NCBI RefSeq assembly: GCF_000612505.1
Contig: NZ_CP004078.1
Span: 3,883,252 to 3,947,251 of the forward strand
Origin: Paenibacillus sabinae T27
Lineage (GTDB): Bacteria > Bacillota > Bacilli > Paenibacillales > Paenibacillaceae
Direction of reading: 5' to 3'
Length of the DNA stretch: 64,000 nucleotides
The notes below the pieces were generated by a model. The model worked only from the letters and a program-made list of their open reading frames with translations. It did not search any database and was not told where the DNA came from. The number at the start of each line of letters is the position of its first letter. The first letter of the stretch is position 1. A program made the position numbers and the translations under genes. Positions 25,916 to 35,688 of this stretch are shown in pieces.

Positions 25916-28363
25916 CTAACCCGCTACAATATTGACCAGCTTGCCCGGAACCGCAATCACCTTGCGTACGGTCTTGCCTTCGATTGCCGCGCTCACATTC
26001 GGAAGAGCCAGCGCATGCGCCTGCATCTCCTCTTGTCCCATGCCCTGCGGAATCAGGCTGCGTTGAACGATTTTGCCGTTCACCTGAACCACGATTTCCA
26101 CCTCGGCGTCCACCGTCAGCGCCTCGTCATAAGATGGCCATTCCACATAAGAGATGGTGCCCTCATGTCCAAGCAGCTGCCACAGCTCTTCGGCAAGATG
26201 CGGAGCGAGCGGAGACAGCATCTGCGCGAAGTTTACCATCGCCTTGACCGGAAGCGTCTCCTGCTTGTAGGCGTCGTTGATAAAGATCATCAGCTGGCTG
26301 ATTGCCGTATTGAACCGCAGATTTTCAAAATCATCGGTGACTTTCTTGATCGTCTTGTGCCAAGTGCGCTTGAATTCCTCGGTACCGCCGTTCTCGGTGA
26401 TTTTGGCGTTCAGACCGCCCTCTTCACTTACGAACAGGCGCCATACGCGGGAAAGGAAGCGGTGAATGCCTTCCACGCCGTTTGCGTTCCACGGCTTGGT
26501 TGCTTCCAGAGGTCCCATGAACATTTCATACACGCGGAGCGTATCCGCGCCGAATTCGTTCACAATCTCATCGGGATTGATGACATTGCCGCGGGATTTA
26601 CTCATCTTCTCGTTGTTCGTGCCGAGAATCATGCCCTGGTTGACCAGCTTGTGGAACGGCTCCTTCGTGTTAACAACGCCGATATCGTACAGCACCTTAT
26701 GCCAGAAGCGGGCATACAGCAGGTGAAGCACCGCATGCTCGGCGCCGCCGATGTACAGGTCGACCGGCAGCCATTCCTTCTGCTTCTCGGGAGAACACAG
26801 CTCCTTGTCGTTATGCGGATCGATGTAACGCAGGTAGTACCAGCAGCTGCCGGCCCACTGCGGCATCGTATTCGTCTCGCGACGGGCTTTCATTCCGGTC
26901 TCGGGGTCCACCGTTTCGACCCATTCCGTCACGTTGGCCAGCGGCGATTCGCCTGTGCCCGAAGGCTTGATCGCGTCGACATCCGGCAGAACAAGCGGCA
27001 GCTGGTCTTCCGGGACCGTCTTCATCGTGCCGTCTTCCAGATGCAGAACCGGGATCGGCTCGCCCCAATAGCGCTGGCGGCTGAACAGCCAGTCGCGCAG
27101 GCGGTAGGTAACCTTGCCCGTGCCGACGCCTTTTTCCTCCAGCCAGGCAATCATGGCAGCGATGGCCGCTGCGTTGTCGAGGCCGTTCAAGAAGTCGGAA
27201 TTGACATGCGGACCGTCGCCGCTGTAGGCTTCCTCTTCCAGATTGCCGCCTTGGACAACCTCGATGATGTCAAGCCCGAACTGCTTGGCGAACTCCCAGT
27301 CGCGGGTGTCGTGTCCCGGTACCGCCATAATCGCGCCGGTGCCGTATCCGGCCAGGACGTAGTCGGCGATCCAGATCGGCAGCTTGGCGCCGTTGACCGG
27401 GTTGACCGCATAGGCACCCGTGAACACGCCGGTTTTCTCTTTGGCGAGATCCGTCCGCTCCAGATCGCTCTTGCGGGCGGCAAGCTCCTTGTAATCCTCC
27501 ACAGCCTGTCGCTGGGCGTCCGTTGTGATCGATGCGACCAGCTCGTGCTCAGGCGCGAGCACGCAGTAACTGGCCCCGAACAGCGTGTCGGGACGGGTGG
27601 TAAACACGGTCAGGTCCGCATCATGCCCGTCGATGCGGAAGGTGACTTCGGCGCCCTTCGATTTGCCGATCCAGTTACGCTGCATATCCTTGATGCTCTC
27701 GGTCCAGTCCAGCTCTTCCAGATCCTCCAGCAGACGCTCGGCGTATTCGGTGATCCGCAGAATCCACTGGCGCATCGGTCTGCGGATGACGGGATGCCCG
27801 CCGCGCTCGCTTTTGCCGTCGATGACTTCTTCGTTGGACAGTACGGTGCCAAGCGCCTCACACCAGTTCACCGGCACCTCTGCCACATAAGCCAGGCCGC
27901 GTTTGTACAGCTGAATGAAGATCCACTGCGTCCATTTATAGTAGCTGGGGTCCGTTGTGCTGATCTCGCGGTCCCAATCGTAGGAGAAGCCTAGCGATTT
28001 GATCTGGCGACGGAAATTATTGACGTTCTTGACCGTGATATCGCGCGGATGCTGTCCCGTATCCAGCGCATGCTGCTCGGCCGGCAGGCCGAAAGCGTCC
28101 CAGCCCATCGGATGAAGCACATTATAGCCGCGCATCCGCTTGTAGCGGGAGACGATATCCGTCGCCGTATAGCCTTCCGGATGCCCTACATGCAGACCGG
28201 CTCCCGAAGGGTAAGGAAACATGTCAAGCGCGTAAAATTTAGGCTTGCTCGGGTCTTCCCCGGTTTTGAACGTGTGATGCTCTTCCCAATATTTCTGCCA
28301 TTTCGGTTCCAGTACCTGCGCCCGGTAACCCTGGGCAGTCGTATTCCCCTTGTTGTCACTCAT
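25916..28363 (-). CDS. leuS: Leucyl-tRNA synthetase
   Basis: 815-residue class I aminoacyl-tRNA synthetase that charges tRNA-Leu in the cytoplasm. The HIGH-type motif is HVGH (58-61) in [16 protein letters not shown], and the KMSKS loop is at about 585 ([10 protein letters not shown]). Between them lies the editing (CP1) domain with the threonine-rich [10 protein letters not shown] element. The C-terminal anticodon-binding and leucine-specific domains are complete, and length matches Bacillus LeuS (about 804). AAGGAGG is 8 nt before the ATG. It is preceded by a T-box leader, so expression should rise when uncharged tRNA-Leu accumulates. Confidence 0.98.
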   Translation of the reverse strand: MSDNKGNTTAQGYRAQVLEPKWQKYWEEHHTFKTGEDPSKPKFYALDMFPYPSGAGLHVGHPEGYTATDIVSRYKRMRGYNVLHPMGWDAFGLPAEQHALDTGQHPRDITVKNVNNFRRQIKSLGFSYDWDREISTTDPSYYKWTQWIFIQLYKRGLAYVAEVPVNWCEALGTVLSNEEVIDGKSERGGHPVIRRPMRQWILRITEYAERLLEDLEELDWTESIKDMQRNWIGKSKGAEVTFRIDGHDADLTVFTTRPDTLFGASYCVLAPEHELVASITTDAQRQAVEDYKELAARKSDLERTDLAKEKTGVFTGAYAVNPVNGAKLPIWIADYVLAGYGTGAIMAVPGHDTRDWEFAKQFGLDIIEVVQGGNLEEEAYSGDGPHVNSDFLNGLDNAAAIAAMIAWLEEKGVGTGKVTYRLRDWLFSRQRYWGEPIPVLHLEDGTMKTVPEDQLPLVLPDVDAIKPSGTGESPLANVTEWVETVDPETGMKARRETNTMPQWAGSCWYYLRYIDPHNDKELCSPEKQKEWLPVDLYIGGAEHAVLHLLYARFWHKVLYDIGVVNTKEPFHKLVNQGMILGTNNEKMSKSRGNVINPDEIVNEFGADTLRVYEMFMGPLEATKPWNANGVEGIHRFLSRVWRLFVSEEGGLNAKITENGGTEEFKRTWHKTIKKVTDDFENLRFNTAISQLMIFINDAYKQETLPVKAMVNFAQMLSPLAPHLAEELWQLLGHEGTISYVEWPSYDEALTVDAEVEIVVQVNGKIVQRSLIPQGMGQEEMQAHALALPNVSAAIEGKTVRKVIAVPGKLVNIVAG

Positions 28364-28399
28364 AACCTATTCCTCCTTGAATTGCTGCGAACAATCAAT

Positions 28400-28731
28400 A
28401 AAAAAGCCTCCCATCCCTAGCGTATAACGCTAGGGACGAGAGGCTGAATTCCCGTGGTACCACCCTAGTTAGCAGGCGGACTTCCCAAATCACCGCTTGC
28501 TCACTCTAACGCCCTGTAACGGGGGCGGGCCGACGTCGGTTAACGCTTGGAAAGCTTCCTTCGGTCAGCAGGCATTGCTGTCCTTTCTGAAGTCCCTCGC
28601 GGTTGTCGCCGTTTCTCAGAGGCGAGTTCATTTCGACTTCGTCAACCGGCTCGCACCAAGAACACCGGCTCTCTGCGTGACACACCCGAAATTAATGCTC
28701 CTCTTCATTGAATCCTGTGAAGTTTATATTC
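28400..28731 (-). ncRNA. T-box riboswitch leader of leuS
   Basis: The T-box core appears on the minus strand as AGGGTGGTACCACGGG (complement of 28451-28466). It is followed by a terminator stem (28404-28446) and a run of six T. The stem I region starts around 28720 with an AATGAAGAGGAG-type segment. The likely specifier is CTC (Leu) at 28624-28626 in the context ATGAACTCGCC. Uncharged tRNA-Leu should favour the antiterminator and allow leuS transcription. Confidence 0.9.
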
Positions 28732-28737
28732 CATAAT

Positions 28738-28767
28738 ATTATATACAGAAGCCGCCTCTCCAGTCAA
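28738..28767 (-). promoter_or_regulatory. Sigma-A promoter of the leuS T-box leader
   Basis: Minus strand TTGACT (28762-28767), 18-bp spacer, perfect TATAAT (28738-28743). Transcription would start near 28731. Confidence 0.75.
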
Positions 28768-28778
28768 TGCGCATTCCC

Positions 28779-29846
28779 TCACACCGTCTTCCGCTTCATA
28801 TAATAGGTGATTAGATGCTGAAGGACGACTTTACCGGCCGCGAACACGGGAACCGCCAGAATCAGGCCGACAATACCGGCAATTTCGCCCCCCACCAGCA
28901 GGGCAAAAATAATAAGCAGAGGGTGCAAGTGCAGCGTCCGGCCCACGACCTGCGGCGAGATGACATTGCTCTCCAGCATTTGGCACAGTGTGTTCACCAC
29001 GACGACCATCAGCACCATGCGAAATGAAATGGTCGACGCCATCACGATGGCGGGAGCCGCGCCGAGAAATGGCCCCAAATACGGAACGAGTTCAAATATG
29101 GCCACAAGGCTCGCGAACAGCAGCGCATACGGCATTCCGATCAAAGCGTAGCCGATATAAGCCATTGTGCCGATGATCAGACTGACCAGAAACTGGCCGC
29201 GGATATAATTGCCGAGCGCCTCGTCGATATCTTTTAACATCGTCACGATGGATTTGCGGCGGGAACGCGGGAGACAGGACACAAGCGCCCGTTCGAATAC
29301 ATCGAAGTCCTTCAAAATATAGAACACCAGAAAGGGGACGATAAAAGCGTCGAACAGGACGCCGATCGTCGTGCCGATATGGTCGAGAAAATTCGAGATT
29401 CCTTTGGCCAGACGATTTTCCAGTTGAAAAAACCAGTTGTTCATCCCCATCTCCACTCCCGGCGGGATTAGACGGGTATTCATGCTGTGCATAAGCCCCT
29501 GCGCCCTTAAAGTCATCTCCGGCAAATGCTCATTTAGCTCTTCGAGCTGTTTTATGAACATCGGGATCAGATTAACGGCGATGACCGCGATTGCAGTGAG
29601 GAATACGGCATAAATCAGTAGGACGGCCACACCGCGCGGCATTTTCCTTTGGGCCAGCAGACTGACAACCGGATTAAGCACATACGAGATAATCATGGCA
29701 GTCACAAAAGGAGCCAGCACCGCCTTCAAAAAAGTAAAAATATGCTGCAGCATCGGATGAAGCAGCCAGACGAAATACAAAATGATCAGAGCCAGCAGCA
29801 CCCCGACCATCGTGCGAAACCATTTGCTTCCGAGCCATTGCTCCAT
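28779..29846 (-). CDS. AI-2E/TqsA-family membrane transporter
   Basis: 355 residues with about seven or eight membrane helices and the central soluble segment typical of the AI-2E family (PF01594), ending with the family region NVISPQVVGRTLHLHPLLIIFALLVGG (long motif in 300-330). Members export autoinducer-2 or act as Na+/H+ antiporters; no function can be picked here. The start was set at MEQWLGSKW because AGGAGGT lies 6 nt upstream; the longer frame adds 25 residues without a ribosome site. It stands alone between the leuS promoter and the zinc-ribbon/PRC pair. Confidence 0.9.
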   Translation of the reverse strand: MEQWLGSKWFRTMVGVLLALIILYFVWLLHPMLQHIFTFLKAVLAPFVTAMIISYVLNPVVSLLAQRKMPRGVAVLLIYAVFLTAIAVIAVNLIPMFIKQLEELNEHLPEMTLRAQGLMHSMNTRLIPPGVEMGMNNWFFQLENRLAKGISNFLDHIGTTIGVLFDAFIVPFLVFYILKDFDVFERALVSCLPRSRRKSIVTMLKDIDEALGNYIRGQFLVSLIIGTMAYIGYALIGMPYALLFASLVAIFELVPYLGPFLGAAPAIVMASTISFRMVLMVVVVNTLCQMLESNVISPQVVGRTLHLHPLLIIFALLVGGEIAGIVGLILAVPVFAAGKVVLQHLITYYMKRKTV

Positions 29847-29973
29847 GGCGTTACCTCCTGCGGCCAAACTGGACTGGCTTGTAAAGTAAGTATATGTTTG
29901 TCCGCCGAAAAATAACCGCATGTTTCGAAAACCTGTATGATGACGCGATTATCCCGAATATTTTTCTTAAAAT

Positions 29974-30024
29974 AAAAACGCCCAACCTCCCCGCCACATT
30001 TGCCGCAGTCAAGGAGATTGGACG
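29974..30024 (-). terminator. Terminator after the PRC-barrel/zinc-ribbon pair
   Basis: CGCCCAACCTCC (29979-29990) pairs with GGAGATTGGACG (30013-30024) with small mismatches; on the minus strand the stem runs into TTTTTATTTT. Confidence 0.7.
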
Positions 30025-30073
30025 CCGTTGCCCTCTTTATGTACCGACTCCTGAGACAAGCGTTCAGCTTGCC

Positions 30074-30283
30074 TCAAGAAGTGGCGTGAATATGCGGAAA
30101 CTCCTGAACCAGGTCTTCTCCGCAGAACAGATCATCGAGCGAACTGAGCGTGCCGTCTTCTTCAACCTGATAGACCGACATTTTCTCGCCGTTTACCGTC
30201 AGTTCAATGAAACATCCCCAGCAATAAAATTGATGGGAACCAATCTTTCCGATATCCTTGGACCCGCAGTTTGGACACTTCAT
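30074..30283 (-). CDS. Small zinc-ribbon protein
   Basis: 69 residues beginning MKCPNCGSKDIGKIG and continuing HQFYCWGCFIEL: a CxxC/CxxC pair forming a zinc ribbon, then an acidic C-terminal tail. The start was chosen because AGGTGG lies 7 nt upstream of this ATG; the longer in-frame version runs back into the PRC gene. It follows the PRC-barrel gene by 13 bp, so they are co-transcribed. Zinc ribbons of this type bind nucleic acid or protein; its role is unknown. Confidence 0.8.
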   Translation of the reverse strand: MKCPNCGSKDIGKIGSHQFYCWGCFIELTVNGEKMSVYQVEEDGTLSSLDDLFCGEDLVQEFPHIHATS

Positions 30284-30296
30284 ACACACATTCCAC

Positions 30297-30818
30297 CTAT
30301 CCGTTAACGATATTAATATTTTTTTCCAATCGTTCTTCACTGAGTGCGGGAACCAGAACCGCGTTCTCCCCAATCGTCATTTCCGGCAGACAAGGCAGCC
30401 ATTTACGGCCTTCCATCAAATCGGTCACCAGACCATCGCTGATTTCCAATGCTACTATTGTGTTTCCCATTTTTTGGTCAAAATAAACATCAGACACTGT
30501 TCCGAGGATCGTTCCGGTCTCCGTCACGACCTGCATGTCTTTCAGTTTGCTCTTGCCGTCCAGAAAGGTATGGGGTATGCTGTCTGCGTCCATTTTCCGA
30601 ATGGACTCCTCGCTCTGTATCATCACGGCATCCTCGCCATAGGCGACAATGTCTTCCCATGCCACAACTTTCACATGACCGCCGAAAAAAGATTTGCTTT
30701 CAAGTTCAATACCCGTAATGTTCCAGTTTGAATCCAAAATGCAATCGACAATTTTGCCGATCTCTTTACCTTCCTCGACTCCAATCACATTAAGACCGAC
30801 AAATTCCTGGAGTTTCAT
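30297..30818 (-). CDS. Protein with two PRC-barrel domains (YrrD-like)
   Basis: 173 residues, soluble, consisting of two PRC-barrel units (about 1-80 and 88-165), each with the beta-strand pattern G..IGKIVDCILD and GTILGTVSDVYFD. PRC barrels act as small adaptor domains in RNA processing (RimM) and photosynthetic complexes. The position beside a cysteine desulfurase matches YrrD of B. subtilis, of unknown function. AAGGAG is 8 nt before the ATG. Confidence 0.88.
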   Translation of the reverse strand: MKLQEFVGLNVIGVEEGKEIGKIVDCILDSNWNITGIELESKSFFGGHVKVVAWEDIVAYGEDAVMIQSEESIRKMDADSIPHTFLDGKSKLKDMQVVTETGTILGTVSDVYFDQKMGNTIVALEISDGLVTDLMEGRKWLPCLPEMTIGENAVLVPALSEERLEKNINIVNG

Positions 30819-30922
30819 GCCGCAATCTCCTTACATTTATGGAGTCCAAAGAGAATTCTGGCTAGCCTTAAAGCTGCCGAAGCTCCTGAAATGAAGAGAA
30901 AACCTTTCCGGCGATAAAGACT

Positions 30923-32068
30923 CTAGTCTTTAATACGCAGCCGGTTCACAATGGTTTCAATTTTCCGGGAAACAAGTTCCATTTCTTCAGTAGTATTACC
31001 CAATCCGGTGCTGAACCGAATCGCCGAGTTCAAATACTCATCCCGCAGCTTCATCGCCTTGAGTACATGTGAGATTTCGAGCGAGCCCGAGGTGCAGGCT
31101 GATCCGCTCGAGGCGGCGATGCCCTCCATATCGAGATTCATCAGCAAAACGTCCGTTCGAACGCCGGGAAAGCTGATGTTGGTGATATGCGGCAGTCCAT
31201 ACTCAGGATTTCCATTAATATGGTAGGCATCCCGTCCGATTCCTTGATCAAGGCCACGAAGGAGCCGGTCCCGCAGCAGCAGAGACTCCTCATGTCTGCC
31301 CGTCTGGCCCTTCACGGCAAGTTCCACCGCCTTGGCGAATCCGGCCGCGCCGGCCAGATTCTCCGTCCCGGCCCGCCGGCCCTTCTCCTGCAAGCCTCCG
31401 TGCATCCGGGGATGAAGCGGTGCGCCGCGCCGGACATAGAGTCCACCGATTCCCTGCGGTCCGTTGATTTTGTGAGCAGAAAAGCTCATGTAATCCACAG
31501 GCAGGGCGGACAGCGTAATCGGAACCGAGCCTAACGCCTGAACGGCGTCCACATGGAACAAAATTCCCCGCTCCCGGGCCAGCCTGCCTATTTCTTCAAT
31601 GGGCTGTACCGTTCCCACTTCATTGTTGGCCAGCATGACGCTGATCAGGAACGTATCTTCACGAAGCGCGGCTTCAAGGTATTCAAGCACAACCCGGCCC
31701 GTTCCGTCGACAGGAAGATAGGTCAGGGAATAGCCCTCCTTCTCCAGTTCCCGGCAGGCATGCAGCACCGCGTGATGCTCGATCGCCGTCGTAATAATAT
31801 GTCCGCCCTTACGGGAATGAGCCGCGCCGAACAGCGCCAGATTGTCACTCTCCGTGCCTCCGCCGGTAAAGACCCATTCATCGGAGAAACAGCCCAAAGA
31901 GGCGGCGATGACATCGCGCGCCCCGTTAACCGTCTTTTTGGCGGAGCGCCCAAACGTATGCACGCTGGAGGCATTGCCAAATTGCTCTGTCATTACCTTC
32001 ATCATGACCTCCGCCACCTCCGGGTGAACCGGCGTTGAAGCAGCGTGGTCCAAATAGATCGGCTTCAT
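30923..32068 (-). CDS. Cysteine desulfurase (IscS/NifS family, YrvO-like)
   Basis: 381-residue pyridoxal-phosphate enzyme that removes sulfur from cysteine as a persulfide. PLP-binding Lys200 is in SFSAHKINGPQG; His97/His98 in AIEHHA stack on the cofactor; active-site Cys325 lies in SSGSACTSGS, a group II-like class I loop. In B. subtilis the neighbouring YrvO hands sulfur to MnmA for 2-thiouridine in tRNA; mnmA is present here but 5.4 kb away on the other strand. The start is ATG at 32068 with a weak ribosome site. Downstream lie the PRC and zinc-ribbon genes. Confidence 0.95.
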   Translation of the reverse strand: MKPIYLDHAASTPVHPEVAEVMMKVMTEQFGNASSVHTFGRSAKKTVNGARDVIAASLGCFSDEWVFTGGGTESDNLALFGAAHSRKGGHIITTAIEHHAVLHACRELEKEGYSLTYLPVDGTGRVVLEYLEAALREDTFLISVMLANNEVGTVQPIEEIGRLARERGILFHVDAVQALGSVPITLSALPVDYMSFSAHKINGPQGIGGLYVRRGAPLHPRMHGGLQEKGRRAGTENLAGAAGFAKAVELAVKGQTGRHEESLLLRDRLLRGLDQGIGRDAYHINGNPEYGLPHITNISFPGVRTDVLLMNLDMEGIAASSGSACTSGSLEISHVLKAMKLRDEYLNSAIRFSTGLGNTTEEMELVSRKIETIVNRLRIKD

Positions 32069-32111
32069 ATATTAAACTCACTGTCCTTATCTGTAAGTCT
32101 GTCCAGAAAAT

Positions 32112-32120
32112 TGTATATCA
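32112..32120 (-). promoter_or_regulatory. Candidate extended -10 promoter of the cysteine desulfurase gene
   Basis: On the minus strand TGATATACA gives an extended -10 (TATACA at 32112-32117) about 44 bp before the start codon. No good -35 is visible. Confidence 0.3.
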
Positions 32121-32240
32121 TCCCGCACACCCATAGGTTACCATTAATTAACAAAATAAATACAACCTTGTGACCGTGCTATGAGAGCATACCGCAAAAA
32201 GTCAAGACCGGCAAGAGCTTCGCCCAAATCGGACGGGAGA

Positions 32241-33929
32241 CTACCGCTTCAGCGACAGGACCAGCGCTTCATATGGCTGCAGCTCTAAAGAGGCGATATT
32301 TCTTGCGCTTTCGGCATAATTCCCTGTCACCCATGTCGCCGAAGTGTAGGAAACAAGCGATTCTGGCAGCTGAAACAAGGGAGTACCCTCGCTGAAGTTG
32401 CAGACGACCAGCCATTTTTCATCGTTCCATGATCGGGTATAGGCATAAATCTCCTCATGCTCGTCTAGAATCAGGTCATATTTGCCATAAACCACAATCT
32501 CATTTTCTTTGCGCACCTGTATCAGCTTCCGGTAGAAGTAATAAATCGAATCGGGGTCGGCCAAAACATTCTCGGCGTTGATATTCGTATAATTCGGATT
32601 CACCTCGATCCATGGGATACCGGTTGTAAACCCGCCATGCGGCGTCCCATCCCACTGCATTGGGGTACGCGCATTATCCCGGCTTCTCCGGTGAATGGCG
32701 CTTAACATTACGTCAGCCGCAATCAACCCGTTATCACAAAAATCACGGTAAGCATTAACCGTCTCAATGTCCCGATAGGCGTCAATTTGTTCAAACCGGA
32801 CGTTGGTCATGCCAAGCTCCTCCCCCTGGTAAATATAGGGACTTCCCTTCAGCATGTGCAGGCAGACGGCGAGCATTTTGGCGGATATGATCCGGTACTC
32901 CTCGCTGTCATTGCCGAAATTGGACACCGCCCTCGGCTGGTCATGATTGCTCCAGTAAAGACTGTTCCACCCGCTCTCTTCCAGCCCGTACTGCCATTTG
33001 CTGAAAATCGTTTTAAGCTCGGGCAGCTTCCACTCCCCAACAGACCAGCGTCCGTACTCTCCATATCCCAAATTGACGTGCTCGAAATGGAACACCATGT
33101 TCAGCTCATTCCGGCTATCTCCCGTATAAAGCTTGGCTTCTTCAACGTCGACGCCAGGCATCTCACCTACGGTTACCAAATCATACCGGGACAAGACATT
33201 CGAATTCATCTCCTGCAAATATTCATGGATACGAGGACCATTCGCAAAGAACGGCATGCCGTTTCCGTAGGTAAGCCCGCTCACAACCTCGCCGTCCGGA
33301 AGACCCGGAACCTTGGAGATAAAATTGATTACGTCCATGCGGAACCCGTCAACGCCCTTATCCAGCCACCAGGACATCATCTCGTAGATTTCATTCCGGA
33401 GTGTTGGATTCTCCCAATTCAGATCCGGCTGCTTCTTGCTGAACAGGTGCAAATAATATTCGCCGCTCTCCTGATCCCACTCCCATACCGAACCTCCAAA
33501 GAATGAGCCCCAATTATTCGGCTCCTTGCCGTCTTGGGAAGGCCTCCAGATGTAATAATCCCGATATGAGCTGTCCTTGGAAGAACGTGATTCCATGAAC
33601 CAGGCATGTTCGTCCGAAGAGTGGTTAACCACAAGATCCATCATAATTTTAATGTTTCGTTCATGAGCCGCATCCAGCATCTCATCGAAATCGGCCATCG
33701 TCCCAAATTCACTCATAATATCCCGGTAATCGGAAATATCATATCCATTATCATCATTGGGAGATTGATAGACCGGCGACAGCCAGATCACATCAATTCC
33801 AAGCTGCTGCAGATAATCCAGCCGTGACGTGATTCCTTTCAGGTCGCCAATCCCGTCTCCATTGCTGTCTTGAAAGCTCCGGGGGTAAATTTGATAAAAT
33901 ACCGCTTCTTTCCACCATTTTTTCTCCAT
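32241..33929 (-). CDS. GH13 oligo-1,6-glucosidase / alpha-glucosidase
   Basis: 562 residues from MEKKWWKEAVFYQIYPRSF, a cytoplasmic family GH13 enzyme. (beta/alpha)8-barrel motifs are present: DLVVNHSSDEH, GFRMDV with nucleophile Asp199, VGEMPG with acid Glu256, and NHDQPR. Val200 after the nucleophile is the residue known to favour alpha-1,6 over alpha-1,4 bonds in Bacillus enzymes, so isomaltose-type sugars are likely substrates. GGAGG is 8 nt before the chosen ATG; the ATG at 33944 lacks one and is part of the spacer after the symporter. It follows the GPH symporter by 18 bp: uptake then hydrolysis. Confidence 0.94.
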   Translation of the reverse strand: MEKKWWKEAVFYQIYPRSFQDSNGDGIGDLKGITSRLDYLQQLGIDVIWLSPVYQSPNDDNGYDISDYRDIMSEFGTMADFDEMLDAAHERNIKIMMDLVVNHSSDEHAWFMESRSSKDSSYRDYYIWRPSQDGKEPNNWGSFFGGSVWEWDQESGEYYLHLFSKKQPDLNWENPTLRNEIYEMMSWWLDKGVDGFRMDVINFISKVPGLPDGEVVSGLTYGNGMPFFANGPRIHEYLQEMNSNVLSRYDLVTVGEMPGVDVEEAKLYTGDSRNELNMVFHFEHVNLGYGEYGRWSVGEWKLPELKTIFSKWQYGLEESGWNSLYWSNHDQPRAVSNFGNDSEEYRIISAKMLAVCLHMLKGSPYIYQGEELGMTNVRFEQIDAYRDIETVNAYRDFCDNGLIAADVMLSAIHRRSRDNARTPMQWDGTPHGGFTTGIPWIEVNPNYTNINAENVLADPDSIYYFYRKLIQVRKENEIVVYGKYDLILDEHEEIYAYTRSWNDEKWLVVCNFSEGTPLFQLPESLVSYTSATWVTGNYAESARNIASLELQPYEALVLSLKR

Positions 33930-33947
33930 TTCATATGCCTCCATTCA

Positions 33948-35327
33948 TTAATTTAAAGATTTTACAGTCTGCAGTTCTTCTACAATATCCGGAAAAATCT
34001 TATCCAGTTTATAAAAAGCCAGGAATACGATTTGCAGAAGGGCCAAAATGATCGGGAAATAAATAAACATGAAATGAATCGACGCCAGAGCGGATACGCT
34101 GATGGAAGCCTGACCGCCGACATATCCTCCAATAGCCAGGCTCCAGCCGATAAACGCCGCCCCGAGTCCGCCTCCCGCCTTCGTTCCAAAGCTGCCCGCG
34201 CTGTATACCAGTCCTTCGGTCCGCATCCCGGTCTTCCATTCTCCATATTCTATCGTATCGGCCAGCATCGCGAAAAAGGTGCCGAGGATAGCTGCATGGC
34301 CAAGCGCCTTGATCATCAGTCCCGAGCAGACAACCGCAAGGTTCGCCGGACTTACGGCAATGACAATCGAGCCCACGATTAATAAAAGGCTTCCAATAAT
34401 AGAGGAATTGCGTTTGCCGATCCGTTTGACAACGGGCGATAGAATCGCATAGCCAAGCAGAGAAGGAGCAAGCAGGGATAATCCCAATACCCCGACCAGA
34501 TCAGCGTCATGCAGCACATAGCGGGCGTAGTATACGTTCATGCCTGTACCGATGGAGTTATTGATAAAGTAGACGATGGCAAATCCAAGAATCAGCTTCC
34601 AGTATTTGTTGCGAAGCAGCGCACCGAAGGCACGTTTAAATGGTATTGGCTTTTGTACAACCGACGGGGTAACCGTTTCCTTGGTGCTGAAGAATGTTAT
34701 AAGGAAGAAAAAGGTGCCGAGCAATCCGAACAGGACAAAGGAGAACACCCAGCCTTGTTGGCCACCCCCAAACGCTTTCACAAGCGGCAGTGTAAAATAA
34801 TTGATAAGCAAAGCGCCCATCGTAGCCAGGATCATGCGGAAAATATTCAGCAGTGAACGCTGGTATGCATCCTGAGTCATCATCGAATTCAGGACTCCGT
34901 ACGGGACATTGATGCTTGAATAAATGAAATTCATCAGGATATAGGTAAAGTAAACGTATACAATTGTGATGGTCGCATTGGCATCCGGAACGGTGAACAA
35001 GAGAATTCCCGAAAGGGCAAACGGGCCGGACATCCAGAGCAGCCAGGGGCGGGCCTTGCCATGCTTGCTTTTCGTTTTGTCGATCAGAGCGCCAATTCCA
35101 AGATCAATAAAGGCGTCGAGGATACGCGTAATCAGCATCAAAGTGCCAATAATAGCCGCATTAATCCCGATAATGTCCGTGTAGAAATAGGATAGAAAAG
35201 TCATTGCCGCGGCAAATAAAAGCTGACTGGCAAAATCGCCAAACCCGTAACCGATCTTTTCTTTCAAAGTGATATTCGGCGGTGTTTCCAGTAGAGCATC
35301 TTCTCTTTTTACAAGCGCATTGCCCAT
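33948..35327 (-). CDS. GPH-family sugar:cation symporter (MFS)
   Basis: 459 residues with 12 predicted membrane helices. The N-terminus KIGYGFGDFASQLLF is the GPH (glycoside-pentoside-hexuronide) family signature, and a loop DKTKSKHGKARPWLLW matches the conserved region after helix 2. Likely imports an oligosaccharide or glucoside with Na+ or H+, to be cut by the GH13 enzyme encoded next. The start was set at MGNALVKRED because GAGGAG lies 8 nt before it; the upstream GTG has none. The upstream region holds palindromic operators, so it should be repressed by the divergent LacI protein. Confidence 0.92.
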   Translation of the reverse strand: MGNALVKREDALLETPPNITLKEKIGYGFGDFASQLLFAAAMTFLSYFYTDIIGINAAIIGTLMLITRILDAFIDLGIGALIDKTKSKHGKARPWLLWMSGPFALSGILLFTVPDANATITIVYVYFTYILMNFIYSSINVPYGVLNSMMTQDAYQRSLLNIFRMILATMGALLINYFTLPLVKAFGGGQQGWVFSFVLFGLLGTFFFLITFFSTKETVTPSVVQKPIPFKRAFGALLRNKYWKLILGFAIVYFINNSIGTGMNVYYARYVLHDADLVGVLGLSLLAPSLLGYAILSPVVKRIGKRNSSIIGSLLLIVGSIVIAVSPANLAVVCSGLMIKALGHAAILGTFFAMLADTIEYGEWKTGMRTEGLVYSAGSFGTKAGGGLGAAFIGWSLAIGGYVGGQASISVSALASIHFMFIYFPIILALLQIVFLAFYKLDKIFPDIVEELQTVKSLN

Positions 35328-35378
35328 CGTTTCTTCTCCTCTTTTCACCGATATTTTAGTTGAGGCCTCTCTTTATGT

Positions 35379-35392
35379 AGAAAACGTTTTCT
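35379..35392. promoter_or_regulatory. LacI-type operator O1
   Basis: AGAAAACGTTTTCT, a perfect 14-bp palindrome with the central CG typical of LacI-family sites. It lies 52 bp upstream of the symporter start, in the likely leader of that operon. Confidence 0.75.
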
Positions 35393-35484
35393 CAATTAAG
35401 TTAAAAAAATCACTCTGATTAAGCCTATTCAATAGAAATCAAGGCAATAAAGGGTTATATCAGAGCATAAAAACTAAATAGATG

Positions 35485-35498
35485 AGAAAACGTTTTCT
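35485..35498. promoter_or_regulatory. LacI-type operator O2
   Basis: A second exact copy of AGAAAACGTTTTCT, 106 bp from O1 (ten helical turns, centre to centre), suggesting cooperative binding or looping by the tetrameric or dimeric regulator. It is 17 bp upstream of a weaker AAGCGCTTTC element that may be a cre half-match. Confidence 0.75.
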
Positions 35499-35587
35499 GG
35501 AAACGATTATACTCCCCTGCATATGATTGGTCAAGCGCTTTCTTATTCGATTACATCCAAAATAAAACATTAGGAATGCGGGATAAA

Positions 35588-35615
35588 TTGCGTATTTAAC
35601 CAAAACTGATATAAT
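35588..35615 (+). promoter_or_regulatory. Sigma-A promoter of the LacI regulator gene
   Basis: TTGCGT (35588-35593), 16-bp spacer, TATAAT (35610-35615). The predicted start falls near 35622, just before operator-like site O3, so the gene is probably autoregulated. Confidence 0.65.
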
Positions 35616-35627
35616 GAATTTACTTTC

Positions 35628-35641
35628 AGAAAACCTTTTCT
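35628..35641. promoter_or_regulatory. LacI-type operator O3, variant centre
   Basis: AGAAAACCTTTTCT: same half-sites as O1 and O2, but centre CC instead of CG, so the palindrome is imperfect. Position at the predicted start site of the regulator gene suggests weaker, autoregulatory binding. Confidence 0.6.
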
Positions 35642-35688
35642 GAAGGTCCATGTCTCCTTAACCTATGCAGGAAAGCCGGTTATTACTT

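Noticed and set aside
26015..27994. Open frame of 659 codons on the plus strand opposite leuS
   Set aside because: It mirrors leuS codons in a GC-rich gene, has no ribosome site and no recognisable domain; leuS is certain.
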